Origin: an uncultured Paracoccaceae bacterium | GTDB lineage: Bacteria; Pseudomonadota; Alphaproteobacteria; Rhodobacterales; Rhodobacteraceae | NCBI GenBank assembly: GCA_938092015.1 | Contig: CALKOT010000059.1 | Location: 1-64,000, forward strand | Direction of reading: 5' to 3' | Length of the DNA: 64,000 nt | Shown: positions 1 through 10,413 of the stretch, one piece after another | Layout of the letters: every line of letters starts with the position of its first letter | How positions within the stretch are numbered: position 1 is the stretch's first letter | The notes under the pieces: generated by a model | The model's input: the letters and a program-made list of their open reading frames with translations, nothing else | Database searches by the model: none | What the model was told of the DNA's origin: nothing | Position numbers and translations under genes: made by a program

Positions 1-114
1 AAAGGGAGAAAATCAAAAAACTGACAATCCGACAGCGACGCTTGCAACATCAAAAACAAGCAGCATAATCAAGCATACAAACGAGCCAGAGCCTCCAATG
101 CTCAAAACGCTCTG

Positions 115-1032
115 ATGCCCCACTTTATTCGACGACGGACACTGTCCGGCTATGTGATGGTCGCCAGTACAAAAGGTCGCCAGACCACTTCAACCGCGTT
201 TCTGCGTCGGCGGCTAACACGAATAGCGCCGCTTTACTGGCTCGTGACGATGGCAATCTTCAGCGCGCTTTTGGTGGGCTTAAACCCTGTCGGTGTTGCT
301 TCCTGGGAATGGAGCGACATCGCGGCTTCATTTCTGTTTTTGGGCATGGAACGCTCAGACGGATACCCCGGCCCGCTTTTAGGCGTTGGCTGGACGTTGG
401 CTTATGAGGCGTTCTTCTACGCAGTTTTTGGGGTCGCGTTGTTTGCACGGAAGAACGCCGCTGCGCTTGTAGTAGCCGTTATCATGTTTTGCGTCCTTAG
501 CGGCCTGATCGCCAAGCCAACCTCATTTTCTGCGCAATTCTATACCGCCCCTATATTATTGGAATTCGCCTTTGGCATGGGATTGGCGCATCTGACATTG
601 AAACGTGCTGGTGGTCCTTTGGTCGCAGCTGGCTCTATCGGACTGATGGTTGGGGCAGCGATACTGTCGACGCTCATATCGCCCAATCTCATCACACCCG
701 GTGGCACTGGCGCAATCTGGAGGGCGATTTGTTTTGGTCTGCCCGCCACATTGATCGTTGCTGGGGCGATTTCACTGGAAAGTTCAGGGGTAGTTTGCCG
801 AAATCCGTTTACCCTGGACCAGGGGGACGCCAGTTATGCGCTTTACCTGATACATTTGCCCCTGATCCAAGTCGTGGAAAAGGTTGCAGGCTCCGGCGGC
901 GCACTATTGATAGCAGCGCCACCACTTCTGGCGATCGCCGCACACTTAACACATCACTATTGGGAACGTCCGGTCCTGACCATTCTCAAGCCAAGCCGCT
1001 TTAACCTGAGAACCTACAGGTTATCGGGCTGA
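115..1032 (+). pseudogene. Acyltransferase 3 family membrane protein, N-terminally truncated
   Basis: Starts directly at the internal motif 'LSGYVMVAST..FLRRRLTRIAPLYWL'. The usual N-terminal TM/His region is absent and the frame has an upstream stop at 22-24. Confidence 0.6.
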
Positions 1033-1802
1033 GCCATGCCAATTGCGTGGTAGCCACCATCAACGAACAGCACTTCACCTGTCGTGCTGGAGCCAAGATC
1101 AGAGCAAAGGTACAATGCCGCACCGCCCACATGGTCCAGTGTCGCATTTCTGCGAAGGGGCGAGTTCGCCTCTGTATTCTTATAGACCTTGCGCGCCCCG
1201 CCAATAGCTGACCCTGCCAGCGTGCGCATCGGACCTGGGCTTACAGCGTTCACGCGGATACCGTCCGGGCCAAGGTCATTCGCAAGATAGCGAACAGACG
1301 CTTCAAGCGCCGACTTGGCGACCCCCATGACGTTGTAGTTCGGCATGACACGCTGGGCGCCAAGGTAGGTCATCGTGATGATCGACCCACCGTTTTTCAT
1401 CAAGGGCGCTGATCGGCGCGCAACATCAACCAACGAGTAGCAGCTGATTTCCATTGAATTCAGAAAATTCTGACGCGATGTGTCTGCGTAACGGCCAGAT
1501 AGCTCATTTTTATCAGAGTAGGCGATAGCATGGACGACAAAGTCCAATGATCCCCATTCATCCGAAAGCCGTCCGAAAGCAGCATCCATTGACGCTTCAT
1601 CCGTAACGTCGACATCAACCATGAAGGATGATCCGACGCTTTCGGCCAGTGGCGCGACGCGGCGGCCGAAGGATTCGCCTTGGTAGCTGAACGCAAGCTC
1701 TGCACCCTCTGCGGCCAGTGTCTTTGCAATTCCCCAAGCGATGGAGTGGTCGTTGGCGACCCCCATGATCAGGCCGCGTTTTCCGTTCATCAAATCAGCC
1801 AT
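1014..1802 (-). CDS. fabI: Enoyl-[acyl-carrier-protein] reductase (NADH) FabI
   Basis: 'NGKRGLIMGVANDHSIAWGIAKTLAAEGAELAFSYQGE', 'YNVMGVAKSALEASVRYLANDLGPDGIRVNAVSPGPMRTLAGSAI'; adjacent to fabB/fabA. Confidence 0.95.
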   Translation of the reverse strand: MADLMNGKRGLIMGVANDHSIAWGIAKTLAAEGAELAFSYQGESFGRRVAPLAESVGSSFMVDVDVTDEASMDAAFGRLSDEWGSLDFVVHAIAYSDKNELSGRYADTSRQNFLNSMEISCYSLVDVARRSAPLMKNGGSIITMTYLGAQRVMPNYNVMGVAKSALEASVRYLANDLGPDGIRVNAVSPGPMRTLAGSAIGGARKVYKNTEANSPLRRNATLDHVGGAALYLCSDLGSSTTGEVLFVDGGYHAIGMAQPDNL

Positions 1803-1817
1803 GACCTCGGTCCCCGC

Positions 1818-3044
1818 TCAACCGTGATACCGGCTAAGCGCCAGTGTTGCATTGGTGCCGCCGAAACCGAAACTGTTGGAAATCACGGTATCAAGACCAG
1901 CGTCATCCACTCTGGTCGTGGCAATCTCGGATGGGTTCAGCGCGGGATCCAATTCAGACACATTGGCGGATGCAGCGATAAAATCGTTCTGAAGCATCAG
2001 GATGCAGTAAATTGCTTCCTGCACGCCAGTTGCACCCAAAGAATGGCCCGTCAATGATTTGGTGGAAGAGATTACCGGTTGCTCACCGTTCGCAAAAACG
2101 CGCCTTACCGCCTCTACTTCAGTAACGTCGCCAGCTGGCGTCGAAGTGCCATGGGCGTTGATGTAGCTTACTTTGCGATCACCTAGAGTCGACATCGCCA
2201 GCTTCATGCAGCGCTCGGCGCCTTCGCCGGACGGCGCAACCATATCGTGGCCGTCAGACGTCGCGCCATAACCGGTGACTTCTGCGTAGATTTTCGCGCC
2301 ACGCTCTTTGGCATGCTCAAGTTCTTCCAGCACGACAACACCGCCACCGCCGGCAATGACGAACCCGTCACGGGTTGCATCGAATGCGCGGGATGCGGTT
2401 GTCGGATCGTCGTTGTACTTCGACGACATCGCGCCCATCGCATCGAACAGGCAAGACAGGGTCCAGTCCAGTTCTTCACCGCCGCCTGCAAACACAATGT
2501 CTTGCTTGCCAAACTGGATCTGCTCAACACCGTTGCCGATGCAATGGGCTGAGGTGGAGCAGGCCGAGGTGATCGAATAGTTCACACCTTTGATTTTGAA
2601 CGGCGTCGCAAGACACGCAGAGTTTGTCGAAGACATGCCGCGCGTCACCATGAAAGGCCCCATCCGCTTGGGTGAGCCTTTTTCAATGACGATCTTATGT
2701 GCGTTGAAAAGGTTCTTGGTCGACGGGCCGCCAGACCCCATCACCAGACCGGTGCGTTCGTTCGACACATCGCTGTCTTCAAGGCCACTGTCGGCAATCG
2801 CCTGTTCCATCGCGATATAGTTGTACGCTGCGCCATCGCCCATGAAGCGAAGCTGGCGTTTGTCGATGCGTTCGACCAGATCGATTTCCGGTTTGCCGTG
2901 CACGCGGCTGCGAAAGCCGTGCTCAGCGTAGTCATCGGAAAAGCTGATGCCCGATTTGCTATCGCGCAAAGATGCAGTGACTTCCTGCGCGGTCGTGCCA
3001 ATTGACGACACCACGCCCAGACCAGTGATTACGACGCGACGCAT
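1818..3044 (-). CDS. fabB: Beta-ketoacyl-ACP synthase I
   Basis: KAS signature '[16 protein letters not shown]', '[11 protein letters not shown]', '[11 protein letters not shown]'; start [16 protein letters not shown]. Confidence 0.95.
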   Translation of the reverse strand: MRRVVITGLGVVSSIGTTAQEVTASLRDSKSGISFSDDYAEHGFRSRVHGKPEIDLVERIDKRQLRFMGDGAAYNYIAMEQAIADSGLEDSDVSNERTGLVMGSGGPSTKNLFNAHKIVIEKGSPKRMGPFMVTRGMSSTNSACLATPFKIKGVNYSITSACSTSAHCIGNGVEQIQFGKQDIVFAGGGEELDWTLSCLFDAMGAMSSKYNDDPTTASRAFDATRDGFVIAGGGGVVVLEELEHAKERGAKIYAEVTGYGATSDGHDMVAPSGEGAERCMKLAMSTLGDRKVSYINAHGTSTPAGDVTEVEAVRRVFANGEQPVISSTKSLTGHSLGATGVQEAIYCILMLQNDFIAASANVSELDPALNPSEIATTRVDDAGLDTVISNSFGFGGTNATLALSRYHG

Positions 3045-3073
3045 GACGCCTCCTTCAATTGCTGTACCGCTTA

Positions 3074-3607
3074 TTAGGTAGCGGCGTCCTCTTGAAACAA
3101 CCCTACGCGCATATCGGATACGGTATAAGCCAGTTCGCCGTCGGCTTCGACGGTGCCGTCTGCAATGCCCAGCTTCAGACGGCGGTCAATGATCCGCTTG
3201 AAGTCGACTTTGTATTTCAGCATCTTGACCTCAGGTGTGATCATCTTCGTGAGTTTCACTTCGCCAACACCCAGCGCACGACCCTTGCCTTGCATGCCTT
3301 TCCAGCCAAGGAAAAAACCCGTCAGCTGCCACAGGCCATCAAGACCAAGACAACCGGGCATAACCGGGTCGCCTAAGAAATGGCATTCAAAGAACCAGTT
3401 ATTCGGCGTGATGTCGTATTCAGCGATGACCTGACCTTTGCCATGTTCGCCTGCTTCTTCCTCGATTGAGGTAATGCGATCCATCATCAGCATCGGTGGT
3501 GCGGGCAATTGTGCGTTGCCAGGGCCGAACAATTCGCCGCGCGCGCAGCTCATCAGGCCTTCAAAATCGTAGCTGTTTGCGCGTTCGGCCAAACCGGTTT
3601 CCCCCAT
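3074..3607 (-). CDS. fabA: 3-hydroxyacyl-ACP dehydratase/isomerase FabA
   Basis: Active-site region '[32 protein letters not shown]'; operon with fabB and fabI. Confidence 0.95.
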   Translation of the reverse strand: MGETGLAERANSYDFEGLMSCARGELFGPGNAQLPAPPMLMMDRITSIEEEAGEHGKGQVIAEYDITPNNWFFECHFLGDPVMPGCLGLDGLWQLTGFFLGWKGMQGKGRALGVGEVKLTKMITPEVKMLKYKVDFKRIIDRRLKLGIADGTVEADGELAYTVSDMRVGLFQEDAAT

Positions 3608-3784
3608 TAAGTCAGTGAGCGAATGAGACGCTCCACACTGTCACCCACCTTGGGGCTTCGTTACGAATTGTCCCTAACACTCAGCCAAAGGGCAGACAAG
3701 GCGCAGGCGTGTCGCGCGGTCTGGCCAAAGTCCCGTTTTTGTGCGATCTTCCACCTGAAATACGTGGATAAGCGAGCGCTGACG

Positions 3785-4216
3785 ATGAGCCATACCGCGA
3801 AAACTGAAACGCCTGCAGCCCGTGCTAACGCGTGGCTGAATGGCGCTGGTCTGCGCCCGACCCGGCAACGCAAGGCGCTGGCTGAGTTGCTGATTGGCGA
3901 CGGTCGCAACCGCCATGTTACGGCTGAGCGTCTCTTTGAAGCCGCAAAGGGCGCTGGTGCGCCTGTGTCCCTTGCGACAGTCTACAATACGCTGAAGTGC
4001 TTTACCGAAGCAGGTTTGCTGACCGAAATCGCGGTGGATGGCGCTCGAAGCTATTTTGATACGCGAACGGAAGAGCATCCTCATTTTTATTGGGAAGATG
4101 AGAATCGCCTGACCGACGCCCCGGCCGATGCGATAGAATTTGCTCGCATTCCCGATGCGCCCGAGGGCATGGAAATCTCCAAAATCGACATCGTGATCCG
4201 TTTGCAGAAACGCTGA
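3785..4216 (+). CDS. irr: Fur-family iron response regulator Irr
   Basis: 'LRPTRQRKALAELL..RHVTAERLFEAA..VSLATVYNTLKCFTEAGLLTEIAVDGARSYFDT..EHPHFY'; divergent from fabA. Internal ATG at 3785 preferred over 3623. Confidence 0.88.
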   Translation: MSHTAKTETPAARANAWLNGAGLRPTRQRKALAELLIGDGRNRHVTAERLFEAAKGAGAPVSLATVYNTLKCFTEAGLLTEIAVDGARSYFDTRTEEHPHFYWEDENRLTDAPADAIEFARIPDAPEGMEISKIDIVIRLQKR

Positions 4217-4335
4217 CATCGACTATCTGGCAGCGTCTGACGTGACGTAGTGACGACATCGCGGCGTCGCTCATCTCTTCATTTTGAATTCTCAAAAAAG
4301 CGCGTTAGTCTTTCCCAAGCGATGGGAGGCCACCA

Positions 4336-5214
4336 ATGACGATCGTGGTAGAGAAACTTCACGATAAGTTCGCCGCTAGAATTCGGGGCGTCGACCTTAC
4401 AAAGCCTTTGCCTGTAGATGTTCGCAAAGACATTCAGGCCGCTTTGGACCGATACGCAGTTCTTGTATTTCCTGGCGCGCCGCTCACCGAAGATCAGCAG
4501 GCTGACTTTGCTGAGAACTTCGGCCAACTCGAACGTTCCAATATCATAATGAAAGTCAAAGCCCGCATCGGAGGGCGGCTTGCCGACATCTCAAACATCG
4601 ATGAAAATGAACAATTGTTTGGTGAGTATGACCGGCGCAGGATGTTCTCACTCGGCAATCAGCTTTGGCACACTGACAGCAGTTTCAAGAAAATCCCAGC
4701 CAAGTATTCAATGCTGCATGCTCACGTCGTGACGCCTGAAGGCGGCGAAACGCAGGTTGTAGATACTCGTGTCGCGTACGAGACCTTGCCACAGAAAATG
4801 AAGGATCGGATCGACGGTCTGGTTGCGGAACATTCGATTTTTACATCACGCGCCAAACTGGGCTTTACCGACTTCACGGACGAAGAGCGGGCATCCCTTC
4901 CGCCTGTAGCGCGTCCGCTTGTGCGATCGCATAAAGAAAGTGGCCGCAAAGCGTTGTATCTGGCCAGTCATATCTCTCACATCTGCGACATGAACGTCCC
5001 AGACGGGAAGATGCTGGTGCGCGAATTGTTGGAGCACGCCACGCAGAAAGAGTTCATTTACGAGCTGAAGTGGCGGGTTGGTGATCTGATGATCTGGGAC
5101 AATCGCTGCACACTGCATCGCGGTCGACCCTATGACGACACGCTGCACCGGCGGGATCTGCGCCGCGCGACACTTGAAGATCTGGAGTATGCAGCGGCGG
5201 AAGAGGCCGCTTAA
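4336..5214 (+). CDS. TauD/TfdA-family Fe(II)/2-oxoglutarate dioxygenase
   Basis: 'LWHTDSSFKKIPAKYSMLHAHVVTPEGGETQVVD' (HxD motif) and 'DLMIWDNRCTLHRGRPYD' (distal His/Arg). Confidence 0.9.
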   Translation: MTIVVEKLHDKFAARIRGVDLTKPLPVDVRKDIQAALDRYAVLVFPGAPLTEDQQADFAENFGQLERSNIIMKVKARIGGRLADISNIDENEQLFGEYDRRRMFSLGNQLWHTDSSFKKIPAKYSMLHAHVVTPEGGETQVVDTRVAYETLPQKMKDRIDGLVAEHSIFTSRAKLGFTDFTDEERASLPPVARPLVRSHKESGRKALYLASHISHICDMNVPDGKMLVRELLEHATQKEFIYELKWRVGDLMIWDNRCTLHRGRPYDDTLHRRDLRRATLEDLEYAAAEEAA

Positions 5215-5816
5215 CAGTACTTTGCCGCCTGCGCACGCCACCATTCATCTTTGGCCAGCGCCCGACGTAGCGGGGTGTTGGTTGCAGCCGGGGCGTACTC
5301 GATGTAGCGGACAGCTTCGATCAGACTTTCGCCGTTCAGGGTCTTCAAGTAGTCGATTGCGCGTGGAACGCTGAACGACGTGCCGCGGTCTTCTTCAAAG
5401 TTACCACCCAGATCCGTCCAGACAGCGCCTGCTGCGCCTGTTCTGCGACACCAGTCCGCAAATATATCGGCGACCTCAGGGATCGAAGAACGGCGCGCGC
5501 CGGATGCGGGGTGGATCATACCAATGTAGTCGATGACTTTGGCGCGTTCCCTTGCACGAAGTTCTTCTGCGGCTTCGTCGATGTCATCTCGGATCGAAAG
5601 AATTGCGTTAGTCGGGCAAGGGTCGCCGTTGGTGTAATCGAGGCAGACCGCAAGACCCATTTTTCGCTTGGGTGAGACGCGCGTGAACTCGAAGGGCAGC
5701 GACGGCCCCGCGCCCATCATCCAGTCGCCGGTGACGAAAGGGGCCAAGTTGTCGAGATCCCAGATCAAAGACCCCCAACCAATGACCGCGATCCGGCCCT
5801 TCAACGCATCTGTCAT
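5211..5816 (-). CDS. Gamma-glutamylcyclotransferase-like-fold hypothetical protein
   Basis: N-terminal 'IAVIGWGSLIWDL' resembles the GGCT-fold YGSL motif; otherwise unassigned. Confidence 0.55.
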   Translation of the reverse strand: MTDALKGRIAVIGWGSLIWDLDNLAPFVTGDWMMGAGPSLPFEFTRVSPKRKMGLAVCLDYTNGDPCPTNAILSIRDDIDEAAEELRARERAKVIDYIGMIHPASGARRSSIPEVADIFADWCRRTGAAGAVWTDLGGNFEEDRGTSFSVPRAIDYLKTLNGESLIEAVRYIEYAPAATNTPLRRALAKDEWWRAQAAKYC

Positions 5817-6538
5817 CGGGTGAATTTCACTCCGCCATAGGCCTGATCACGTGGTGTGATCTCCAGTGCGCTGATGTTGACGTGGGCCGGCTGCGCGGCG
5901 ACCCAGCGGATCGCTTCGGCAACATCTTCTGGCGTCAATTCTTCTATGCCTGTGTCCTTGATCTGATCGCGAACCGCATCATCCGCCACCGCGACATCGT
6001 AGAACTCAGTCGCCACGCGGCCAGGCTGAATATCGGTAAACCGGATGCCCACTGCGCCGGGATCAAGGCGCATATTGCGCACGAATCCGCGCACGGCGTG
6101 TTTCGTAGCACCGTAAAGCGCCGCGCCGGTTGCATAGAGGCCGGATACTGAGCCGACGGTGATAATGTGTCCACGCCCGCGCACCGCCATTCCCTCCATC
6201 GCCGCTTTGGTGGTTTGGATCATGGCGGTGACATTTGTATGGACGACTGTCTCTATTTCATCGGCGTCGGCAGCGGTCAGGCCCGTCATCCCGCCACCTA
6301 GTCCGGCGTTTGCAACCAACAGATCAGGTTTTGTCGAGGCGATCAGATCGCCCATCGCCGCGCGGTCAGTGACATCGATCTGATGAGGGATAGCCCCAGA
6401 CTTTGCCGCCAGCGCCTCAAGCCGATCCAGCCGCCGCGCTGTCGCGTGGACGGTCCAGCCATCTTCGGCCAGCGCTGTCGCCGTGGCCGCGCCAATGCCT
6501 GCTGATGCGCCTGTGACAAGCGCGATGCCTTTGGTCAT
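5813..6538 (-). CDS. Short-chain dehydrogenase/reductase (YdfG-like)
   Basis: 'ALVTGASAGIGAATATALAEDG', 'VANAGLGGG', 'YGATKHAVRGF'. Start at internal ATG (6538). Confidence 0.88.
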   Translation of the reverse strand: MTKGIALVTGASAGIGAATATALAEDGWTVHATARRLDRLEALAAKSGAIPHQIDVTDRAAMGDLIASTKPDLLVANAGLGGGMTGLTAADADEIETVVHTNVTAMIQTTKAAMEGMAVRGRGHIITVGSVSGLYATGAALYGATKHAVRGFVRNMRLDPGAVGIRFTDIQPGRVATEFYDVAVADDAVRDQIKDTGIEELTPEDVAEAIRWVAAQPAHVNISALEITPRDQAYGGVKFTR

Positions 6539-6766
6539 GTTCGATCCTCCTGCCATCGCCTTAGCGCAGGATTGTTGCACGCCGCTACCAGTTTCGTGAG
6601 GGCGCGCATGATCTCAGATGCGTTTGATCACGACCCCAATCACTGGATCGCGACTGAAATCACGCGCAATCTCAACGCTTTGTGCGCACAGAAACTTTTT
6701 GTTGCTGGCGCTCGAATTAGGCGATCAATGGACAGCGCCAAAACAAAAACAGGAAGGGCGCATTTC

Positions 6767-7198
6767 ATGAAACTTACACTATCTTCCGCCGCGATCGCAT
6801 TGACCGGAGCGCTGACACTCGCCGCCTGCGCCAATGCGCCGACGCCAGTTTCCAGCCAGAAAACGCAGTCGTCGACAATCGTCACCGCAAAAGGCGGATT
6901 CACAGACGACGACAAGCATATCGTTACAGGCAATACTGTTGTCAGTCGCGTGGATGGTCAGTGGGTAATCACCCTAGATGACGGATTTACGCTGGATGGC
7001 GCACCAGATCCGAAGGTCGCACTGGGTTCGGGCGGCAAATACGTTGAAGGAACCATTCTGGGCAAACTGAAAAGCCTGCAAGGTTCGCAAAGCTATGCTC
7101 TGGCTGAGGGGCTCGATATCGGCGACTACGATCAGGTTTAGATCTGGTGTGAGAAATTCAGCGTCTCGCTGGGTCACGCCAACCTAAAACTGCTTTAG
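6767..7198 (+). pseudogene. DM13-domain lipoprotein with premature amber stop (TAG 7139-7141)
   Basis: Lipobox-like 'LTLAACANAP', DM13-like 'GGFTDDDKHIVTGNTVV..DFG..GAPDPKVALGSGG..G..LKSLQGSQSYALAEGLDIGDYDQV*IWCEKFSVSLGHANLKLL*'. The conserved IWCxxF tail follows the TAG in frame. Confidence 0.75.
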
Positions 7199-8034
7199 TT
7201 TCGACGCACATAACAGGATCCGCCTGCTTTACTGATCCTCAGGCACATTCGCGCCGCTTCGCTTTTTCCACCTGCGCCCAGACGCGCAGTATAAACTGGC
7301 CCAGCGGCGCGTTTTCGTTTCTTCACAACGACCAGGCGGGACTTTGAGATCAGCGACGGCATCTGGCGCCGCGCCCGTTCAAAAGCGATCAGGGCTGCCC
7401 TGCGGCTGCGCCCCCCGGCGACAATGACGCCCCAACGCGGACGCGGGCTGGCGCGTGTCGCGATGACCTTCATTTCTGGGCAAGATTTGGCGAAAGTTTC
7501 GCCCTTTGTCAGCGGCTTTGCCTCAACCTCGCGCCCCTTTTCGCGGAACCATTCGGCGGGGCGGCCAGTGATGTCATAGACATAGCCACGAGTTTCTCCT
7601 GGCAAGCCGCTGCGCCCGGCGCGCCATTTATCAACCCGGCCTGAGCCTGCGTTATAGGCAGCGGCGGCAAGGCCAAAGTTCCCGTAAGCCGCTTTCAAAT
7701 CAGCCAACAGTGAGGCTGATGCCGGGATCGCCTGTTCAGGATCGAACGGATCAGCCAACCCGCGCCTTTTGGCGGTTGCTGGCATAAACTGCGCCACACC
7801 TTGCGCGCCGACAGGGCTGACGGCCTTGATGTCGAACCGACTTTCCTTCCAGATCAAGCGGGCGAAAAACGATTTCGGCAGGCCGTGCTTTTCCGCCGCT
7901 GCATCGATCAGCTGGCAGATGCCTGCGGCCTTGGTGTAATCGGGTTTTGGTGCCTCCTCCGCTAACGCAGGGACGACCCAAAACATCGTGAGCGCAACTA
8001 ACAGACGCTTCACACGCGCCCTCTCAAAAGCCAA
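7195..8034 (-). CDS. Lytic murein transglycosylase (SLT domain)
   Basis: 'AEKHGLPKSFFARLIWKESRFDIKAVSPVGAQGVAQFMPATAKRRGLADPFDPEQAI' and 'AAAAYNAGSGRVDKW'. Confidence 0.92.
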   Translation of the reverse strand: MAFERARVKRLLVALTMFWVVPALAEEAPKPDYTKAAGICQLIDAAAEKHGLPKSFFARLIWKESRFDIKAVSPVGAQGVAQFMPATAKRRGLADPFDPEQAIPASASLLADLKAAYGNFGLAAAAYNAGSGRVDKWRAGRSGLPGETRGYVYDITGRPAEWFREKGREVEAKPLTKGETFAKSCPEMKVIATRASPRPRWGVIVAGGRSRRAALIAFERARRQMPSLISKSRLVVVKKRKRAAGPVYTARLGAGGKSEAARMCLRISKAGGSCYVRRN

Positions 8035-9209
8035 ACCTGCATCTCACCCTTGCCCTTCACATCAATCGCGCCGCGCAGCGAAAACTCGTAAGCTGTTTTC
8101 ATGCGCGATTGCACCGCTTCCGTCACCTGAATTTCGCCTACCGGAGAGGTCGATTCCATGCGGCTGGCGACATTCACGCTGTCGCCCCAAAGGTCATAGA
8201 CGAATTTCGATCGCCCTATCACCCCTGCAACGACCGGTCCGATATGGACGCCCGCGCGCATTGAGATGTCGACATCACGCCTCTGGGCGACCTCCGCCAG
8301 CCAGTCCCGCATCGCTAATACGGCATCCAGCGCGTGGCCGGGATCGGTTGAGCGCTCCGTCGGCAGACCTGCCGCCATCATATAGGCATCGCCGATGGTT
8401 TTGATTTTCTCCAGATCATGCTCATCAGCGATCTGGTCAAAGCCTGCAAATATCTCATCGAGAATGGCGACCAAGGCCTCTGGCGACATTGAAGCGGACA
8501 GTGGCGTGAAGTTGACGATGTCGGCGAACACGACCGTCGCTTCGTCACGGCTGTCGGCGATCAGCGTTTCGCCCCCGCGCATCCGTTTCGCGATTGAGGG
8601 TGGCAGGACGGACAGCAATAATCGCTCCGTCAGGGCCTGTTCTTCGGCCAGCGCTGCGGCGCCCGCCCATGCCTCACGCCGCACCCGCTCAATGGAGTAC
8701 GTGACCCACAGCAGAGTGATCAGCGTTGCGCCTGAGATGACCAGCGGTGCGAAGGCGTTCTCTGTCCAACGAAATGCGGCATAAGCGATGACACCACCTG
8801 CAATCAGCGCAATTGGTGTGACATGGCGAAACTGCAGGCCGCTCGCGACGATCAACAGTGTCAGGGCGAAATTGGCATAGGTGAGGTTCAGCAGAATCCA
8901 CGGGCTGATCAGGTCAATCGCCGGGATCTGCACGGTGATCAACACCATGGCGAAGATTGCGACCATGGCCTGCCCATTGCGAACCGCCCAGCCTGTCCAT
9001 GTCAGCACAATCGCCGCCATCAGTATCGCGATAGCGCCAAGACGATAGGGCAGGGTTTGCATGTAGATCTCGTAACCGCGCCAGCCTTCGATGGTAAAGC
9101 CGTAAAGCTCCCCCAGCAGCGGGATGATCAGAGAGATAATGAAGGCGCCGATGACAACCGACGGCCCGCCGGTTGTGTTCCTGAATATAGGCGCTTTCAA
9201 GCACGCCAT
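8010..9209 (-). CDS. Membrane-anchored class III adenylate/guanylate cyclase
   Basis: N-terminal TM helices, then 'ATVVFADIVNFTPLSASMSPEALVAILDEIFAGFDQIADEHDLEKIKTIGDAYM' and 'GVHIGPVVAGVIGRSKFVYDLWGDSVNVASRMES'. Confidence 0.93.
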   Translation of the reverse strand: MACLKAPIFRNTTGGPSVVIGAFIISLIIPLLGELYGFTIEGWRGYEIYMQTLPYRLGAIAILMAAIVLTWTGWAVRNGQAMVAIFAMVLITVQIPAIDLISPWILLNLTYANFALTLLIVASGLQFRHVTPIALIAGGVIAYAAFRWTENAFAPLVISGATLITLLWVTYSIERVRREAWAGAAALAEEQALTERLLLSVLPPSIAKRMRGGETLIADSRDEATVVFADIVNFTPLSASMSPEALVAILDEIFAGFDQIADEHDLEKIKTIGDAYMMAAGLPTERSTDPGHALDAVLAMRDWLAEVAQRRDVDISMRAGVHIGPVVAGVIGRSKFVYDLWGDSVNVASRMESTSPVGEIQVTEAVQSRMKTAYEFSLRGAIDVKGKGEMQVWLLRGRV

Positions 9210-9271
9210 CGCAAAAACGGAGACTTAGGGGATTATATCCCCGGTCCTTCGGTTCCGCGAGAACGGTCACA

Positions 9272-10168
9272 TCAGGGCCATTTCGCCTCTGGCGGCAGGC
9301 TCATCAACACAGCCTCGGGATTATGTCCCGTTTCCAGGCCAAACCGTGTTCCGCGATCATAGACGAGGTTAAATTCTGCGTACCGGCCCCGTCTTATCAG
9401 CTGGATTTCGCGGTCGGCGTCATTCCAGGCCTCGTCGCGGCGTTTTTCGGTGATCGGTAGATAGCTGTCCAGAAACGCACGGCCGACATCTTGGGTATAG
9501 GCAAAGTCGGCCTCCCAATCGCCAGTACAAAGGTCATCATAGAAAATACCGCCAACGCCGCGCGGCTCATTCCAGTGCTTGATCATGAAATATTCGTCGG
9601 CCCAGGCTTTGTGGGCCGGGTAGTATTCTGCTGAGTGTTTATCGCAGGCCTTCTTCAGGACACCATGGAAGAACGCAGTGTCTTCATCGACTTCAACCAT
9701 CGGGTTCAGGTCAGTGCCACCGCCGAACCACCAACAGAACGGTGTCCAGAACATGCGGGTATTCATATGGATCGCCGGGCATTTCGGGCTGCGCATATGT
9801 GCGACAAGCGAAATCCCCGCAGCCCAGAACCGGGGATCATCGGCTAGACCGTCAATCTGACGGCGGGATGTCAGTGACCGTTGCGCCTGATCACCCAGCT
9901 TCCCGTGAACGGTTGAGATGTTGACGCCGACTTTCTCAAAGACACGCCCGCCGCGCATTACGCTCATTTCACCGCCGCCGGCATCTTCGCCAGCTTCCCC
10001 TGCGCGTTTAGTTTCCTTCCGCTCGAAACGGCCCGGCGGCAGGTCAGCATGGGGGCTAGTGGTTTGCGTATCTTCTAGGTTTTCGAATGCCGCGCAGATC
10101 TGATCGCGTAGTTCGCGGAACCATGCGGCGGCGCGGGCTTTTTCGGAAACGAAGGCGTTATCGGTCAT
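9272..10168 (-). CDS. hemF: Oxygen-dependent coproporphyrinogen III oxidase
   Basis: 'GVNISTVHGKL', 'WWFGGGTDLNPMVEVDEDTAFFH', 'WNEPRGVGGIFYDDL', 'RRGRYAEFNLVYDRGTRFGLETG'. Confidence 0.95.
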   Translation of the reverse strand: MTDNAFVSEKARAAAWFRELRDQICAAFENLEDTQTTSPHADLPPGRFERKETKRAGEAGEDAGGGEMSVMRGGRVFEKVGVNISTVHGKLGDQAQRSLTSRRQIDGLADDPRFWAAGISLVAHMRSPKCPAIHMNTRMFWTPFCWWFGGGTDLNPMVEVDEDTAFFHGVLKKACDKHSAEYYPAHKAWADEYFMIKHWNEPRGVGGIFYDDLCTGDWEADFAYTQDVGRAFLDSYLPITEKRRDEAWNDADREIQLIRRGRYAEFNLVYDRGTRFGLETGHNPEAVLMSLPPEAKWP

Positions 10169-10240
10169 TCTAACTGTGTCCCATCTGCATCGATTGGTTG
10201 CTTATCTGCCCCTTACTGACTGGTTTCAAGCCGATGCACT

Positions 10241-10254
10241 TTGACTTGGGTCAA
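10241..10254. promoter_or_regulatory. Candidate FNR/CRP-type operator upstream of hemF
   Basis: TTGACTTGGGTCAA: perfect inverted repeat TTGAC-N4-GTCAA in the hemF / ABC transporter intergenic region. Confidence 0.5.
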
Positions 10255-10413
10255 GGCTAAGGTAAATACGCCCTATACAACGGATCAAGGATGAAACGAT
10301 GGACATGAACAGGACCCGACTACCAGCGTTTAGCTGACAGGCCTGTTTGGGCCGTTCGCGCCCGCTCCCATCGCTTTCCCCTACGAATACTTGCCCCCTG
10401 AAAGGGCTGATCC

